From contig NZ_CP036275.1 in the NCBI RefSeq assembly GCF_007747795.1, forward strand, positions 1-64,000: DNA of 64,000 nt. Reading direction: 5' to 3'. A program made the translations under genes and the position numbers. Every line of letters starts with the position of its first letter. The stretch's first letter is position 1. The notes beneath the pieces are model-generated. The model did no database searches. It was not told the origin of the DNA and saw nothing but the letters and a program-made list of their open reading frames with translations. Origin of the DNA: Maioricimonas rarisocia (lineage in GTDB: Bacteria; Planctomycetota; Planctomycetia; Planctomycetales; Planctomycetaceae). This document shows positions 43,011-52,540 of the stretch, in pieces.

Positions 43011-43514
43011 CTAAAGCACTTCCAGCAGTTCGACTTCGAAGTGCAGCGTCGCTCCCGGCGGAATGACAGGCGGGGCACCACGCTGTCCGTAGCCGAGTTC
43101 GGAGGGAATCTCCAGCTCGATCTTGCCCCCTTCGCTGACCAGCTGCAGACCTTCGGTCCAGCCGGGAATGACGCCCCCAAGCGGGAATGTGGCCGGCTCG
43201 CCCCGCTGGTACGAGCTGTCGAACTCGGTGCCGTCGTCCAGCCAGCCGCGGTAGTGGCATTTCACCGTATCGGCCGACGTCGGCTTCGTGCCGGTCCCTT
43301 CTTCGAGGATGCGGTACTTCAGACCGCTGTCGGTCGTCTTGAACTCGCCGGCGTTTTCGGTGGCGGGCTCCTCGTCCGCGTCGGGGGTTGTCTCTTCGGT
43401 GGCGGCGGCAGTCGGGACGACGGGAGCGTTGTCAGCCATCTGCGAATTCGTGCAGGAGGCGAGCGTCATCAGGCCCATCAGGCCGCAGCCGGCAATCGTG
43501 GTGGAACGGAACAT
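43011..43514 (-). CDS. FKBP-type peptidyl-prolyl isomerase, lipoprotein
   Basis: FKBP-type isomerases speed proline cis-trans isomerisation during folding. The 167-residue protein has a lipoprotein signal (LMGLMTLASC), an acidic linker (about 25-55) and one complete FKBP domain: DSGLKYRILEEGTG, VKCHYRGWLDDGTEFDSSY, PLGGVIPGWTEGLQLV, IPSELGYGQRGAPPVIPPGATLHFEVEL. It is probably anchored outside the cytoplasm. ATG 43514 is preferred over the adjoining TTG 43517. Confidence 0.92.
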   Translation of the reverse strand: MFRSTTIAGCGLMGLMTLASCTNSQMADNAPVVPTAAATEETTPDADEEPATENAGEFKTTDSGLKYRILEEGTGTKPTSADTVKCHYRGWLDDGTEFDSSYQRGEPATFPLGGVIPGWTEGLQLVSEGGKIELEIPSELGYGQRGAPPVIPPGATLHFEVELLEVL

Positions 43515-43715
43515 CAATGACCTCTCAGTTCGCGGAGGAGATTCGGTTTTCGTAATCGTTGGCCAGCGGGAAGTCTAAGAAATGCGACGTGCGGGCGGAA
43601 GCAGGGGCGACGAGGGGGCAGGTTGCTCCCTCTTGATGGCGGCTCGATCCGGGGAACATGTATTTCGCCCGGGCTGACTACCGCCGTGGCAGCAGCCTCC
43701 TGCCGGCTGCGCCGG

Positions 43716-43735
43716 CCCCGGTTCGAAAACCGGGG
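43716..43735. repeat. CCCCGGTT hairpin module, copy 1
   Basis: Arms CCCCGGTT and AACCGGGG with a four-base loop. Related hairpins at 52392-52414 and 58422-58444 have CCCCGGTTG/CAACCGGGG arms. Confidence 0.6.
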
Positions 43736-43779
43736 TGACCCGAACGGTAGTCAACCCTGCAGCCACACTTGACGACGAG

Positions 43780-43804
43780 GTGGGGCAGACATTCCTGTCT
43801 GCCC
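43780..43804 (+). repeat. Hairpin repeat family A, copy 7
   Basis: Same stem GGGCAGACA / TGTCTGCCC and loop TTCC as copy 1. Confidence 0.75.
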
Positions 43805-43893
43805 TCTTCAGCCCCCGGTTGAGCCTGTCCCACCCACCGGCCGCAGCCGGTGGGCTTTGCTCAGGACTGACCGCTCGAGACTCAACCCTCTCT

Positions 43894-45063
43894 TCAACGC
43901 TCCAGCTCGACGAACTTCTCGTACGTATCGGCCACCTTGCCTTCGGCGGCATCGCCGCGATGCACGTACAGGCCATAGCGCAATTCCAGCGTCTCACCGG
44001 GCTTCAGCGTCACCGGCTGGGCTTCGTTCTTCCCGCCCGTGTAAGCCTTCTCGCCGAACGGGTTGATCGAGAACAGGCCGTAGTTCCGCACGTGATACCG
44101 CGAGGGCCGCAGGTTGTTGGGGTGATCCATGATCGTCACACCGAAGTTGTGATTGCCGACCGGGCCGACGTAGTCGATCCAGGCGGAGGGCTGTCCCCAG
44201 GTCTCGCCGGTTCCCTGTTTCCCTTCGGCATTGACGACCGGTCCGCCGGCCACCATCTCCCGCATGCTGTTCGGCAAACGGATCGCAAACAGACCTTCCT
44301 TGGTGTCGTCAAAGGTGACGGCGTCGCCGTGCGGCTTGAACTGGATGTCGTAAACGAGCATGCGGTTGGCATGGACCTGAACGGTAGTCGTCTCGACGAC
44401 GAGCGGCTCGCCATCCTTGCCCATCCAGTGGTTGACGACCCGGAACGACGCGGGATTGCCGGAGGACTTGAGCACCTCGACCGACTGATTCTCGATGCGT
44501 CCGTCTTCGTTCCAGAACTTGATGTCGTTGACTTCGTCGACCGACACCCAGATCCCCTTGTGGTGCGGGTGATCGTAGTACAGCGGGTGCTTGCGGTCCT
44601 TCATCTTCGGCGGGTCGAGATTAACGACGCGAGTGACGTTGACCTTCATCGGTACCACATCGCGCTGGTGGATCCAGCCGTTCTTCGCCGGCACCCACAG
44701 CCAGCCCTCCTTCACGTCTTCGACCGTCAGCTCTTCGCCGTACGCCACGTGGCCGGTGCCGTCATCGAAGACGCGGAGTTCCGCATCCTCCTGCACGACG
44801 ATGACGCGATTGCCGGGCGCGAACTCGTCGGCCGGCTGCTCGTCCAGTTCCTTCTTGAGCAGTTCGATGCCACCCGGCGCGGTGACCGGCAGCATGAACG
44901 GCTTCTTCCATTCATCGCCGAACTGATAGACGCCGAAGACTTCGTCGTCGATGAGGATCTTGAGTCGTTCGTCACTCTTCTCGAGGACGACCTCCCCCGC
45001 CAGTGCCGGACGGGATGAGATTGCGAGCAGCGCGAGCAGGCAGAACAGTCGAACGTGTGGCAT
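43894..45063 (-). CDS. Secreted DUF6807 / PmoA-like protein
   Basis: The 389-residue protein belongs to the DUF6807 group (earlier labelled PmoA, without relation to methane oxidation here), common in planctomycetes; function is unknown. It has a signal peptide ([17 protein letters not shown]) and family blocks [22 protein letters not shown] and [19 protein letters not shown], and ends with a beta-rich segment [21 protein letters not shown] 45063 has GGAGAT upstream. A CTCGAG-type tract follows its stop. Confidence 0.88.
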   Translation of the reverse strand: MPHVRLFCLLALLAISSRPALAGEVVLEKSDERLKILIDDEVFGVYQFGDEWKKPFMLPVTAPGGIELLKKELDEQPADEFAPGNRVIVVQEDAELRVFDDGTGHVAYGEELTVEDVKEGWLWVPAKNGWIHQRDVVPMKVNVTRVVNLDPPKMKDRKHPLYYDHPHHKGIWVSVDEVNDIKFWNEDGRIENQSVEVLKSSGNPASFRVVNHWMGKDGEPLVVETTTVQVHANRMLVYDIQFKPHGDAVTFDDTKEGLFAIRLPNSMREMVAGGPVVNAEGKQGTGETWGQPSAWIDYVGPVGNHNFGVTIMDHPNNLRPSRYHVRNYGLFSINPFGEKAYTGGKNEAQPVTLKPGETLELRYGLYVHRGDAAEGKVADTYEKFVELER

Positions 45064-45112
45064 CGTGGATCTCCAACCGCGGTGTCGAACAGTCAGGTGT
45101 GTTGTGGGGGAA

Positions 45113-45670
45113 TCAGTCGCCGTGCAGTTTTCTCAGCCGGCCGGACGTACGCAGCATCCACTGAATCCGTTCGAACTCGTCGAGCCAGTCCTGCACGACC
45201 TGCTGCGTGAGCGAGGCGTCGCCGGGAATCCCGGTCGGACAGGCGGCTCCTTCAAGCGTGCTGACCATATCCCGGTACTTCGAAATCGTCCGGTCGCCGT
45301 ACCGGCCGCAGACGTACCCGTCTTCGCTGAGAAACAGCAGCGAGGGAACCCGGGCGCCCCCGCAGATCTGCAGTTCTTCGGCAAGGTCGGGATTGTCGTC
45401 CCGATCGAAGTAGCGGACGTGGATGCGGGACGACTCGGCGACAAAGTGTTCGAAGATCGGACACTGATTGACGCAGTCGCCACACCAGGTTCCGGCCAGT
45501 ACGAGCACCTTCATGTCCCGTACGAATGAATGCAGCAGCGTCTTCTGGGCGTCAGTCAGTGAGATGCTGGCATGAAACTCATCCCACCGCTGGTGCTGAT
45601 CGTCCGTTGCGTACTTCTCCAGGAACTCGCCATACGGCAGCCCGGATTCAAACTTCGCCGAAAAATCCAT
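45113..45670 (-). CDS. Thioredoxin-family protein
   Basis: The 185-residue protein has a thioredoxin-like domain after a 45-residue helical N-terminus. The active site is TWCGDC (C63, C66) with a third cysteine C70; the cis-proline block is [15 protein letters not shown]. It lacks a signal peptide. A GTG at 45682 would add four residues. It lies 49 bp upstream of the DUF6807 gene on the same strand and may be co-transcribed. Its partners are unknown. Confidence 0.87.
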   Translation of the reverse strand: MDFSAKFESGLPYGEFLEKYATDDQHQRWDEFHASISLTDAQKTLLHSFVRDMKVLVLAGTWCGDCVNQCPIFEHFVAESSRIHVRYFDRDDNPDLAEELQICGGARVPSLLFLSEDGYVCGRYGDRTISKYRDMVSTLEGAACPTGIPGDASLTQQVVQDWLDEFERIQWMLRTSGRLRKLHGD

Positions 45671-45731
45671 AACGGGTCTCACTCTTTTCTGTCTGTCGTG
45701 CCGGCTTCAACGTCACAGGGTGACAGCTGAT

Positions 45732-46904
45732 TCAGGTGGCCGCAACGATGGCGGCGGCGTGCTGACGGATTCGTTCAATCGCCGTGACAATCTGCCGGAT
45801 GTCGCCATCATCTCCCAACAGGACCGGATGGTGCAACGTGAGGACGCTGTCATCGGCCCGGGATGCCTCTGCGAGCGGATCGGCTGCGCGAAACCGTCGC
45901 CGGCTGTGGATCGCGTGCAGCGCCCGAAAGCCCGGATCGAGTGCGATCCCTTCGGCCCGCATCGCCTCGGCGAACCGGTCTCGGGAAAGACTTGCGAACG
46001 CGTCGGGATCGTACTGCAGGCCCAGCTTGTAGTAACCCGGGGCGTTGTCGCTGCCGGTGCTCACCAGCGGCGTGAGGCCCGCCACGTCGACGAGCCGGTC
46101 GATTAGGCTGGCGGCGTTCTCGGCACGTTGAGCGTTTCGTTCGTCGAGCTGCTCGAGCTGCGGCACCAGGATTGCCGCCTGCATCTCCGAGAGCGGATAT
46201 GCCGCGTTGCCTCGCTGAGTGTACAGCCGGATCCGCTGGGCGATGTCGGCACGGCTGGTCAGGACCGCTCCACCGCGACCGGCACTGAGCAGTTTCGATC
46301 CCCCGAAGCTGAGGACCGCCGCGTCTCCCCAGAGACCGGCCCTGCGGCCATGCACCGTCGCTCCGGGCATCTGGCAGGCATCCTCGATGATCGGCAGGCC
46401 GTGATGGTCGGCCAGTTCCCGCAGCCTTGGCATGTCGACGATGCCGCCATGCAGATGACTGACGAGCACAGCCTGCGTGCTGCCGTTGATTGCGGCCTCA
46501 ATCCGCGAAACATCGACCTGCCAGTCATCCGGACGGATATCGACCAGGACCGGAACGGCACCCATGGTGAGGACGTCGACGAAGTTTCCCTTGAAGTCGT
46601 ATCCGGCCAGAATCACTTCGCTGCCGGGGGAGACATGCAGACCACGCAAGGCCAGCTCGATCGCTGCGGTTCCACTGGCGCACAGCTCGACATGCTCGAT
46701 GCCGTGGTATGCCGCGAGGGCCTCCGCAAGCTGCTGGCAATGCGAACCGTGATACCTTCCCCAGTCGCCGGTGCGGATCAGGTCTTGCAATACGGCTTCG
46801 ATGGCGGGATCGCGCAGCGGCCAGGCGGGGGGACCTTCCGGGCGGATCGACGGGCCGCCGAGGATCGCGGGAGGCGAGTCGATGTTGTCGGGCAGTTGTT
46901 CCAT
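45732..46904 (-). CDS. DegT/DnrJ/EryC1/StrS-type PLP-dependent aminotransferase
   Basis: Family members aminate keto-sugars or dehydrate sugars for surface polysaccharides. The 390-residue protein shows the family order: HGIEHVELCASGTAAIELALRGL, GSEVILAGYDFKGN, HLHGGIVDMPRL, IIEDACQMPGA with the ring-stacking Asp, and LSFGGSKLLSAGRGG with the likely PLP lysine. The C-terminal part is shorter and differs from typical sugar enzymes (HAIHSRRRF). ATG 46904 is used; the frame to 47063 is unsupported. No sugar-biosynthesis genes adjoin, so the substrate is open. Confidence 0.88.
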   Translation of the reverse strand: MEQLPDNIDSPPAILGGPSIRPEGPPAWPLRDPAIEAVLQDLIRTGDWGRYHGSHCQQLAEALAAYHGIEHVELCASGTAAIELALRGLHVSPGSEVILAGYDFKGNFVDVLTMGAVPVLVDIRPDDWQVDVSRIEAAINGSTQAVLVSHLHGGIVDMPRLRELADHHGLPIIEDACQMPGATVHGRRAGLWGDAAVLSFGGSKLLSAGRGGAVLTSRADIAQRIRLYTQRGNAAYPLSEMQAAILVPQLEQLDERNAQRAENAASLIDRLVDVAGLTPLVSTGSDNAPGYYKLGLQYDPDAFASLSRDRFAEAMRAEGIALDPGFRALHAIHSRRRFRAADPLAEASRADDSVLTLHHPVLLGDDGDIRQIVTAIERIRQHAAAIVAAT

Positions 46905-46956
46905 GCCGCCATCGTAGAGAGGCGGACGGAGGAAGCAATCAAACCGGCCCGGGCGC

Positions 46957-47643
46957 TTACTGCTGCTCGCTCTTGCCCGTGTCGGACTCTTCGGGGAACC
47001 GGCGATCGATGATGGGGGTGTTCTCAGGCAGCCGGATGCGGTTGAGATCCACCACGTCCCCATCGACGATCAGCTCGATCTCGGCTCGGGCCCGTCGGAT
47101 CGTCACCCGCTGTGCGATCGCGCCTTTCGAATCTTCCTCGCGATACTGTCGCCACTTGCCTTCCTCCAGAATGACGTATTCCGGCAGCGAACCATCCGCA
47201 TTGCGGACCGCTTCCGGCCAGGGGGGACCCACTTTCGCGAACGTGCCGCCGGGCACCGACGCCTCGGCACCGGGGGGATAAACCGAACCGCTGGCGGCGA
47301 TCAGCGTCCCCTGGTTCGGATGGCGGATGCGGACGCCGGCGGCCATCGAGACCCCTGCAAACTGGTGCGGTCCCCGGTAGAGCACGATTGGAGCTTTCGG
47401 ACTCTTCTGGCTGAGGATGTGCAGCCAGGCGGCTTCGAACTGCTCCCGATCGGTAAACGGGATCTCGTAGACTGTCGCGGAGGTGTGGACCAGCGAGCGT
47501 GACTGTTTCCGCAGTGGCTCGAGCTCTTCCGGCCACGAATCGGGCCATGTCCCTTTGTCGGCGATGCTCCAGAGGGCGTACCCGGCCGACGCAGTGAACA
47601 GAACCGCGGCTACGGCGATGGCAGACAGTGTGACGCGTCGCAT
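46957..47643 (-). CDS. Membrane-anchored or secreted protein of unknown function
   Basis: The 228-residue product has an N-terminal hydrophobic helix (LSAIAVAAVLFTASAGYALW) that could be anchor or signal. The remainder is soluble with segments HTSATVYEIPFTDREQFEAAWLHIL and IVLYRGPHQFAGVSMAAGVRI. I recognise no domain. It stands 52 bp upstream of the DegT-like gene in the same direction and 33 bp after the next secreted protein's stop. Confidence 0.7.
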   Translation of the reverse strand: MRRVTLSAIAVAAVLFTASAGYALWSIADKGTWPDSWPEELEPLRKQSRSLVHTSATVYEIPFTDREQFEAAWLHILSQKSPKAPIVLYRGPHQFAGVSMAAGVRIRHPNQGTLIAASGSVYPPGAEASVPGGTFAKVGPPWPEAVRNADGSLPEYVILEEGKWRQYREEDSKGAIAQRVTIRRARAEIELIVDGDVVDLNRIRLPENTPIIDRRFPEESDTGKSEQQ

Positions 47644-47676
47644 GGGGTCGGTTTCCTCTGGTGTGTTTCGGCTCGG

Positions 47677-48180
47677 TTACTGGAGCTTCATCCGCAGGAT
47701 CCAGGGCGTGATGCGGCCGGTCTGCGCGTGAGGAGGCCTGAGGGGCTGCAGATAGACGCTCCCCTCATGCTCCGTCACACGAAGAACGAGAACCTCGCGT
47801 TGATTCTCGCCGGTTCCCACGTGGCAGACGATCGTGTGCCGGTCGTCGGCCACCTGAAGGTTGAAGATCGGGCCGACTGCTGCCATCTCGACCGGGAGCT
47901 CATCTGGCTTCAGGCCATGTTCGGCGAGGTAGCGGGGATCGAAGTACTGCCTGCGGAACTTGCGGCTGGTTCCCTCGTTGTGGTGCCGTCGCATCTCGAC
48001 GCAGAAGCTTTTGGCGAGAATGAGCAGCTGCGTTTCGGTCGGTTCGTCCCGGTTTCCGATGACGAGGGTTCGTCGACCGGTGTCGGAGTCCACGGGATCG
48101 GCATCGACCGGAGGGGCGGCGCTCAGGTGAGCCGCCAGCAGTGTGGCGGCCGCGACGAGCAGGCAGGCGGGCGCGGGCAT
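47677..48180 (-). CDS. Small secreted protein of unknown function
   Basis: The 167-residue product has a signal peptide (PACLLVAAATLLAAHLSAA) and a compact domain with SFCVEMRRHHNEGTSRKFRRQYFDPRYLAEHG and LVLRVTEHEGSVYLQPL. It resembles short secreted planctomycete proteins but I know no function. GGAG precedes ATG 48180. Confidence 0.7.
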   Translation of the reverse strand: MPAPACLLVAAATLLAAHLSAAPPVDADPVDSDTGRRTLVIGNRDEPTETQLLILAKSFCVEMRRHHNEGTSRKFRRQYFDPRYLAEHGLKPDELPVEMAAVGPIFNLQVADDRHTIVCHVGTGENQREVLVLRVTEHEGSVYLQPLRPPHAQTGRITPWILRMKLQ

Positions 48181-48267
48181 GACATCGTCTCCACAGGGCA
48201 GGGAATTTGCTGTTGGGACGTGGCCGGCGTGGGAGGAGTTCCGCCGAATGCTTCTCTGCGGGATGAC

Positions 48268-48861
48268 TTACGCCGGATCGGGCGAGATCCATTCGTTCCC
48301 GGGCGGGAAATACTGTTCGTTCGGACAGGAACGCAGGGCCCGCCAGAGTGTCGCATCGGACGTCCCGCCCGCCTCCTTCACAGCCTGCCCATGCACGTCG
48401 AACCACTCGTCGGCGTCGACGCTGCCCGCATCCTGCAGGTCGTCCAGCTGCTGCAGCCGCTGTTGCAGCTCTGTGGCGGGGTGACCGTCCGGGAAGACAG
48501 ACAGCATCGAGTCGAACGCCTGCCGTAATTCGTCGCTTCCACCCTGCTGAATGACCTCCTGCACGACGGGCCAGGTGTCGGCGGCTTCGGTCTCGAAGTA
48601 CTTCAGAAACCCGCTGCTGTTGACGCAGGCCATCATCGTGGCGAACGCTGTGACCCACTGCTGCGAAGTCGAGAGTTCACGGTTCAGGTCCTGCTTCCAG
48701 TAGAGCACCGAGTTGAGGGCACTCCAGATGTCGTCGTCGCTGGTGTTGACGTCTTCGTTCACGATGTCGTGCAGCATCGGGCCGAATCGCTCGATATACG
48801 TGGGGAACCTCGACTGCTGCACCAGTGCCAGCATGTGTCTGGGGGGAAAGGAACGATTCAT
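48268..48861 (-). CDS. DUF4375 (DMP19-like) domain protein
   Basis: The 197-residue protein has the all-helical DUF4375/DMP19 pattern: a segment with NSVLYWKQDLNRELSTSQQWVTAFATMMACVNSSGFLKYFE and then helices EVIQQGGSDELRQAFDSML. The family is poorly understood and found in varied bacteria. No signal or membrane span is visible. The start ATG 48861 begins after GAGGTCCCG; the frame to 48951 is not used. Confidence 0.7.
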   Translation of the reverse strand: MNRSFPPRHMLALVQQSRFPTYIERFGPMLHDIVNEDVNTSDDDIWSALNSVLYWKQDLNRELSTSQQWVTAFATMMACVNSSGFLKYFETEAADTWPVVQEVIQQGGSDELRQAFDSMLSVFPDGHPATELQQRLQQLDDLQDAGSVDADEWFDVHGQAVKEAGGTSDATLWRALRSCPNEQYFPPGNEWISPDPA

Positions 48862-49061
48862 CGGGACCTCTTCGCGCGGAGGTTGATGGGAGCACTGCCT
48901 GAAAGTGTCCCCGGCGGTTTCGGGTGCTGCAACGCCAGAGTCGTTGGGCACTCCGGTTGCACCGCCTTTCCCCCCGTGGCCAGTACGCTATCGTGCAGAA
49001 GAGACCCTCCGACGTGAACAAAACGCTGTCGATGCGGTAAAGAGTGCGGAAAGGGGAGTTT

Positions 49062-50723
49062 GTGGACTGGCTGCCGGCGACCATTGCCGAGGCGGACGCG
49101 ACCGGGATCATGGTCCGACTGCGCGAACCATTGCTGCTGCTGCCTCTCATCATGGCAGTCGGCATGGCGATCGGTGCGATTCGGGTGGCCGGTCTGTCGC
49201 TGGGGGCGAGCGGCGTGCTGTTTGCCGCGTTGCTGTTCGGTCACCTGGGCCGGGAGGCCGGCTGGACGCTGCCGGACGTGATCGGTCAGGTCGGCCTCGT
49301 CCTGTTCGTCTATGCCGTGGGCTTGAGTGCCGGTCCGACGTTTCTGCGGACGTTTCGGGACCAGGGGAAGAACCTCGCCCTGCTGGCGGTTGTGGCCGCC
49401 GGCGTGGGTGGCGCCAGCGCGGCCCTGCTGGCGCGTCTGCTCGGCATCCCCTCCGACTTTGCGGCCGGGCTGTTCACCGGAGCCATGACGAGTACCCCCG
49501 GGCTCGCCGCAGGCATCGAAGCCGCCTCCGCGACGGGCAACGACCCACAGGCCGTGTCGATCGGTTACGGGATGGCGTACCCGGTCGGAGTGGTCTGTAC
49601 AGTGCTGTTTGTCCAGTTGCTGCCGCGACTGCTCCGCGTCGACCTCGATGCTCTGGGACGGCAACTCAAGGGATCTCGGCCAGACGGTTCGCAGATCGGC
49701 CGCCGGCTGGTGGAGATCGCCAACCCGGCGATCTTCGGCAAGACGCTGCATGAGATCAAGCCGCTGCAGCGACGGCGCGTACAGATTACGCGGGTGCTCG
49801 AAGGAGACCGGCTCGTACCGATCCCTGCGGATCATCGACTCCAGCAGGGGCAGGTCGTCCTGCTGGTGGCGGGCGAGGAGGATGCCGAAGAGTTCACGTT
49901 GATGCTCGGCCGACCCTCTGAGCAGAGTGCGGTGATGGATGCCGAGCGTGATCGCAGCGAGGTGGTCGTGACCAGTCCGGCCGTGCTGGGGAAAACACTG
50001 CGTGAGCTGCACCTGCGGGGCCGCTTTGGCGTGACGATTTCACGTGTCGAGCGGTACGGGATGACATTCGTTCCCAACGCCGAGACGTCGCTGGCGAGCG
50101 GTGATCGCGTGACAGCCGTCGGTCCGCAGGAAGGTCTTCGGGGATTCGAACAGGCGGCCGGGCATCGCGTCCGCAGGCTGCACGAAACCGATCTGATGTC
50201 GCTCGGCATCGGCCTCGCAGCCGGCGTGCTGATCGGGACGGTTCCGATCGCCATCCCCGGTCTGGGCGAGTTTACGCTCGGCCTGGCAGGAGGTCCGCTG
50301 CTGTCGGGGCTGATCCTGGCCCACTTCGGGCGGTTTCTCGGCGTTGTCGGCTATATGCCGCTGGCGGCCCGGATGTTCGCCCAGCAGCTTGGCCTGGTGC
50401 TGTTTCTGGCCGTCGCCGGCTTCCAGGCAGGCGGACGACTGACGGAGATGCTCCACCAGTACGGGGCCGCACCGTTTCTGTTCGCGGCCTGCGTGGCTCT
50501 GGTTCCGATGGTGGCGATGTATCTGCTGGCCCGGTTTGTCTTCCGCATGAATCTGCTCGAAGCTCTGGGCGGAACCTGCGGGGCCATGACCTCAACCGCG
50601 GGCGTCGGTGCCCTCACCAGCCGGACCGACAGCGAGATCCCCGTAATCAGCTATGCCGCGGCGTACCCGGCGGCCCTCGTGCTGATGACCGTCGTCGCCC
50701 AGTTGGTTGTACGGCTGGGGTAG
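49062..50723 (+). CDS. AspT/YidE-type transporter with two TrkA-C domains
   Basis: The 553-residue inner-membrane protein has two halves of five or so spans with the duplicated motif GAMTSTPGLAAGIEAA in the first and GAMTSTAGVGALTSRT in the second, the hallmark of the aspartate-alanine exchanger (AAE) family. Two RCK-type TrkA-C domains lie between (about 205-370; GKTLHEI and GKTLRELHLRG). AAE proteins exchange amino or dicarboxylic acids; the substrate here is unknown. GTG 49062 has an excellent GGGGAG five bases upstream, better than GTG 49044. Confidence 0.88.
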   Translation: MDWLPATIAEADATGIMVRLREPLLLLPLIMAVGMAIGAIRVAGLSLGASGVLFAALLFGHLGREAGWTLPDVIGQVGLVLFVYAVGLSAGPTFLRTFRDQGKNLALLAVVAAGVGGASAALLARLLGIPSDFAAGLFTGAMTSTPGLAAGIEAASATGNDPQAVSIGYGMAYPVGVVCTVLFVQLLPRLLRVDLDALGRQLKGSRPDGSQIGRRLVEIANPAIFGKTLHEIKPLQRRRVQITRVLEGDRLVPIPADHRLQQGQVVLLVAGEEDAEEFTLMLGRPSEQSAVMDAERDRSEVVVTSPAVLGKTLRELHLRGRFGVTISRVERYGMTFVPNAETSLASGDRVTAVGPQEGLRGFEQAAGHRVRRLHETDLMSLGIGLAAGVLIGTVPIAIPGLGEFTLGLAGGPLLSGLILAHFGRFLGVVGYMPLAARMFAQQLGLVLFLAVAGFQAGGRLTEMLHQYGAAPFLFAACVALVPMVAMYLLARFVFRMNLLEALGGTCGAMTSTAGVGALTSRTDSEIPVISYAAAYPAALVLMTVVAQLVVRLG

Positions 50724-50831
50724 GGGGGCCATCCTCGCGACTGGCCATGCCGGCGTTCGGCTTCTATCGTCTTCTCGTGTGCAGACACTCGACTTGCCGA
50801 CCCACGGACGAACAGCAGGGACCGATCAGCA

Positions 50832-51872
50832 ATGAGCACGACGTATCCGGTGAAGGTGATTGCCTCGGCGAACGGCATCCGGGCGACCGAACGGGCGTTC
50901 GATCTCCTCACGAAGGGGGCCGACACGCTCGAAGCGGTCGTCGAAGGGATCACTGTCGTCGAAGACGATCCGGAAGAACTGACGGTTGGTTACGGGGGCC
51001 TTCCCAACGAGGACGGCATCGTCGAACTGGATGCGGCCGTCATGCATGGTCCGACTCATCGGGGCGGAGCGGTCGCCGGTCTGCGGCGGACACGGTATCC
51101 CGCCCGGCTGGCCCGGCTGGTGCTCGAACAGACGGACCACACGCTGCTGGTTGGCGAGGGGGCTGAGGCGTTCGCCCGGGCACAGGGGTTTTCTGAAGAG
51201 AACCTGCTGACTGAGACAGCCCGCAAGATCTGGCTCTACTGGAAGCAGACCAACTCGACTCGCGACGACTGGATCGCCCCGCCGATCGAGCAGCTCGACC
51301 CGGCTGTGATCCGGTTCTTCAAACTGCAGCCGCAATCTGACGCAGCGACCACATCCGGTCAGGGCGTGACGTACCAGCGGTCCGAAGCGGTCGACCGGCC
51401 GACCGGAACCGTTCACTGTGCGGCCATCAACGCACAGGGGGAGATGTCCTGCGTCACCTCGACCAGCGGGCTGGCGTTCAAGATGGAAGGGCGTGTCGGC
51501 GACTCGCCGCTGCTGGGGGCCGGGCTGTACGTCGACAACGAAGTCGGTTCGTGCGGCAGCACCGGACGAGGCGAGGCGAACATCCGCGAGGTTTCCAGCT
51601 TTGCTGCGGTCGAGCTGATGCGCCAGGGAGCCTCGCCCGATGAGGCCGGCCTGGAGGTAATGCAGCGGGTCATCAAGCACACCACCGAGCGACACCTGCT
51701 CGGCGAGGATGGTCGCCCCAACTTCGGGCTGAAGTTCTACCTGCTGGGACGGGACGGCACGCATGCCGGCGTGTCGCTGTGGGGACCGACGCAATTCGCG
51801 GTGACCGATGCGGACGGCACCCGACTGGAGCCGTGTGCATATGTGTTCAGGAAGCCGGGCCGGAAGGAGTGA
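50832..51872 (+). CDS. N-terminal-nucleophile amidase, glycosylasparaginase/isoaspartyl-peptidase family
   Basis: Members autocleave and use the new N-terminal threonine to hydrolyse amide bonds of asparagine derivatives. The 346-residue protein has GYGGLPNEDG (53-62), LDAAVMHG, and the cleavage site TGTVHCAA with T193 as likely nucleophile, followed by SCVTSTSGLAFKMEGRVGDSPLLGAGLYVDNEVGSC-type family blocks (the pieces VGDSPLLGAGLYVDN and GSCGSTG are visible). The sequence looks closer to glycosylasparaginase than to IaaA. No signal peptide is seen. A CTCGAG-type tract follows the stop. Confidence 0.88.
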   Translation: MSTTYPVKVIASANGIRATERAFDLLTKGADTLEAVVEGITVVEDDPEELTVGYGGLPNEDGIVELDAAVMHGPTHRGGAVAGLRRTRYPARLARLVLEQTDHTLLVGEGAEAFARAQGFSEENLLTETARKIWLYWKQTNSTRDDWIAPPIEQLDPAVIRFFKLQPQSDAATTSGQGVTYQRSEAVDRPTGTVHCAAINAQGEMSCVTSTSGLAFKMEGRVGDSPLLGAGLYVDNEVGSCGSTGRGEANIREVSSFAAVELMRQGASPDEAGLEVMQRVIKHTTERHLLGEDGRPNFGLKFYLLGRDGTHAGVSLWGPTQFAVTDADGTRLEPCAYVFRKPGRKE

Positions 51873-51876
51873 CGTT

Positions 51877-51911
51877 CGAAGCTCGAGGCGTGAGCGGCGA
51901 GGCTCGAGGGG
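51877..51911 (+). repeat. CTCGAG-type tract after the amidase stop
   Basis: Beginning five bases after the stop: GCTCGAGGCGTGAGCGGCGA then GGCTCGAGGG. It is oriented with respect to the gene as at the minus-strand gene ends. Confidence 0.55.
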
Positions 51912-51992
51912 ACGCCCACCGGCCGCGTTCGGCAGGTGTGCTTCCGCTCCCTCACGGTCGCGGCTCGTATTCCCGCCATGCCGCGTCACTCA

Positions 51993-52031
51993 GTCGATGG
52001 TGGTGCGTCGCCTGCGGCGACGGCACCCTAC
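51993..52031 (-). repeat. Truncated REP-1
   Basis: On the minus strand GTAG is followed by GGTGCCGTCGCC-GCA-GGCGACGCACC, the first hairpin of the 136-bp element; the rest is missing. Confidence 0.6.
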
Positions 52032-52114
52032 TCAATGCGCGACCCGGTTTTCAAAACGGGGCCGGCGCAACCGGCAGGAGGCTGGGAACCTGCTAATGAG
52101 CCTGGACACGTTAA

Positions 52115-52139
52115 GTGGGGCAGGCATTCCTGCCTGCCC
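52115..52139 (+). repeat. Hairpin repeat family A, copy 8 (variant stem)
   Basis: Stem GGGCAGGCA / TGCCTGCCC, loop TTCC: the same paired change as copy 2. Confidence 0.75.
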
Positions 52140-52391
52140 GATGACTTCAACAACGTCACCCGGATGCTCACGCACCGGGCTCGCCTTCGACTCGACTGGG
52201 GCCGTGACATCTTCCCGACGTCTGGCTGTCGCTACTGCATGGATTGCGGTCCGTGGTGGGTCACGTCCGTATTGCGCCCCAGCCACCCGGTGCCGCAGCC
52301 ACCCAGCCGACCGGCCGTGTTCGGCAGGTGTGCTTCCGCTCCCTCACGGTCGCGGCTCGTAATCGTGTGAATCGGGTGCCACAGCGGGTAG

Positions 52392-52414
52392 CCCCGGTTG
52401 CTCGTCAACCGGGG
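52392..52414. repeat. CCCCGGTTG hairpin module, copy 2
   Basis: Arms CCCCGGTTG / CAACCGGGG, loop CTCGT. The copy at 58422-58444 has loop GCGAG. Confidence 0.6.
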
Positions 52415-52540
52415 TGGCGCAGCCACAAGAGGCAATGGCTCCGGCTGACGAACGCTCTCACACGTCTTTCTGTCGCTGCGCGACCCGGACGAACAACTTG
52501 TCCAGACCAACCGGCGAAAGTGAGACTGATCAACGGGCCG

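Larger units (their letters stand above)
43515..43893 (+). repeat. Repeat mosaic between FKBP and DUF6807 genes
   Basis: About 160 bp upstream of the FKBP gene are unique and probably promoter. Then follow a CCCCGGTT hairpin (43716-43735) adjoining GCCGGC / TGCCGGC sequences, a family A hairpin (43780-43804), a CCCACCGG hairpin (43833-43855) and a CTCGAG-type tract (43859-43892). No gene is seen. Confidence 0.65.
51873..52540 (+). repeat. Repeat mosaic between amidase and the secreted-protein cluster
   Basis: No gene is visible. In order: CTCGAG-type tract (51877-51911), CTCACGGTCGCGGCTCG module (51946), truncated REP-1 (51993-52031), GCCGGCGCAACCGGC hairpin (52061 onward), family A variant hairpin (52115-52139), a second CTCACGGTCGCGGCTCG module (52337), and a CCCCGGTTG hairpin (52392-52414). 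Several pieces recur at 57268-58500. Confidence 0.7.
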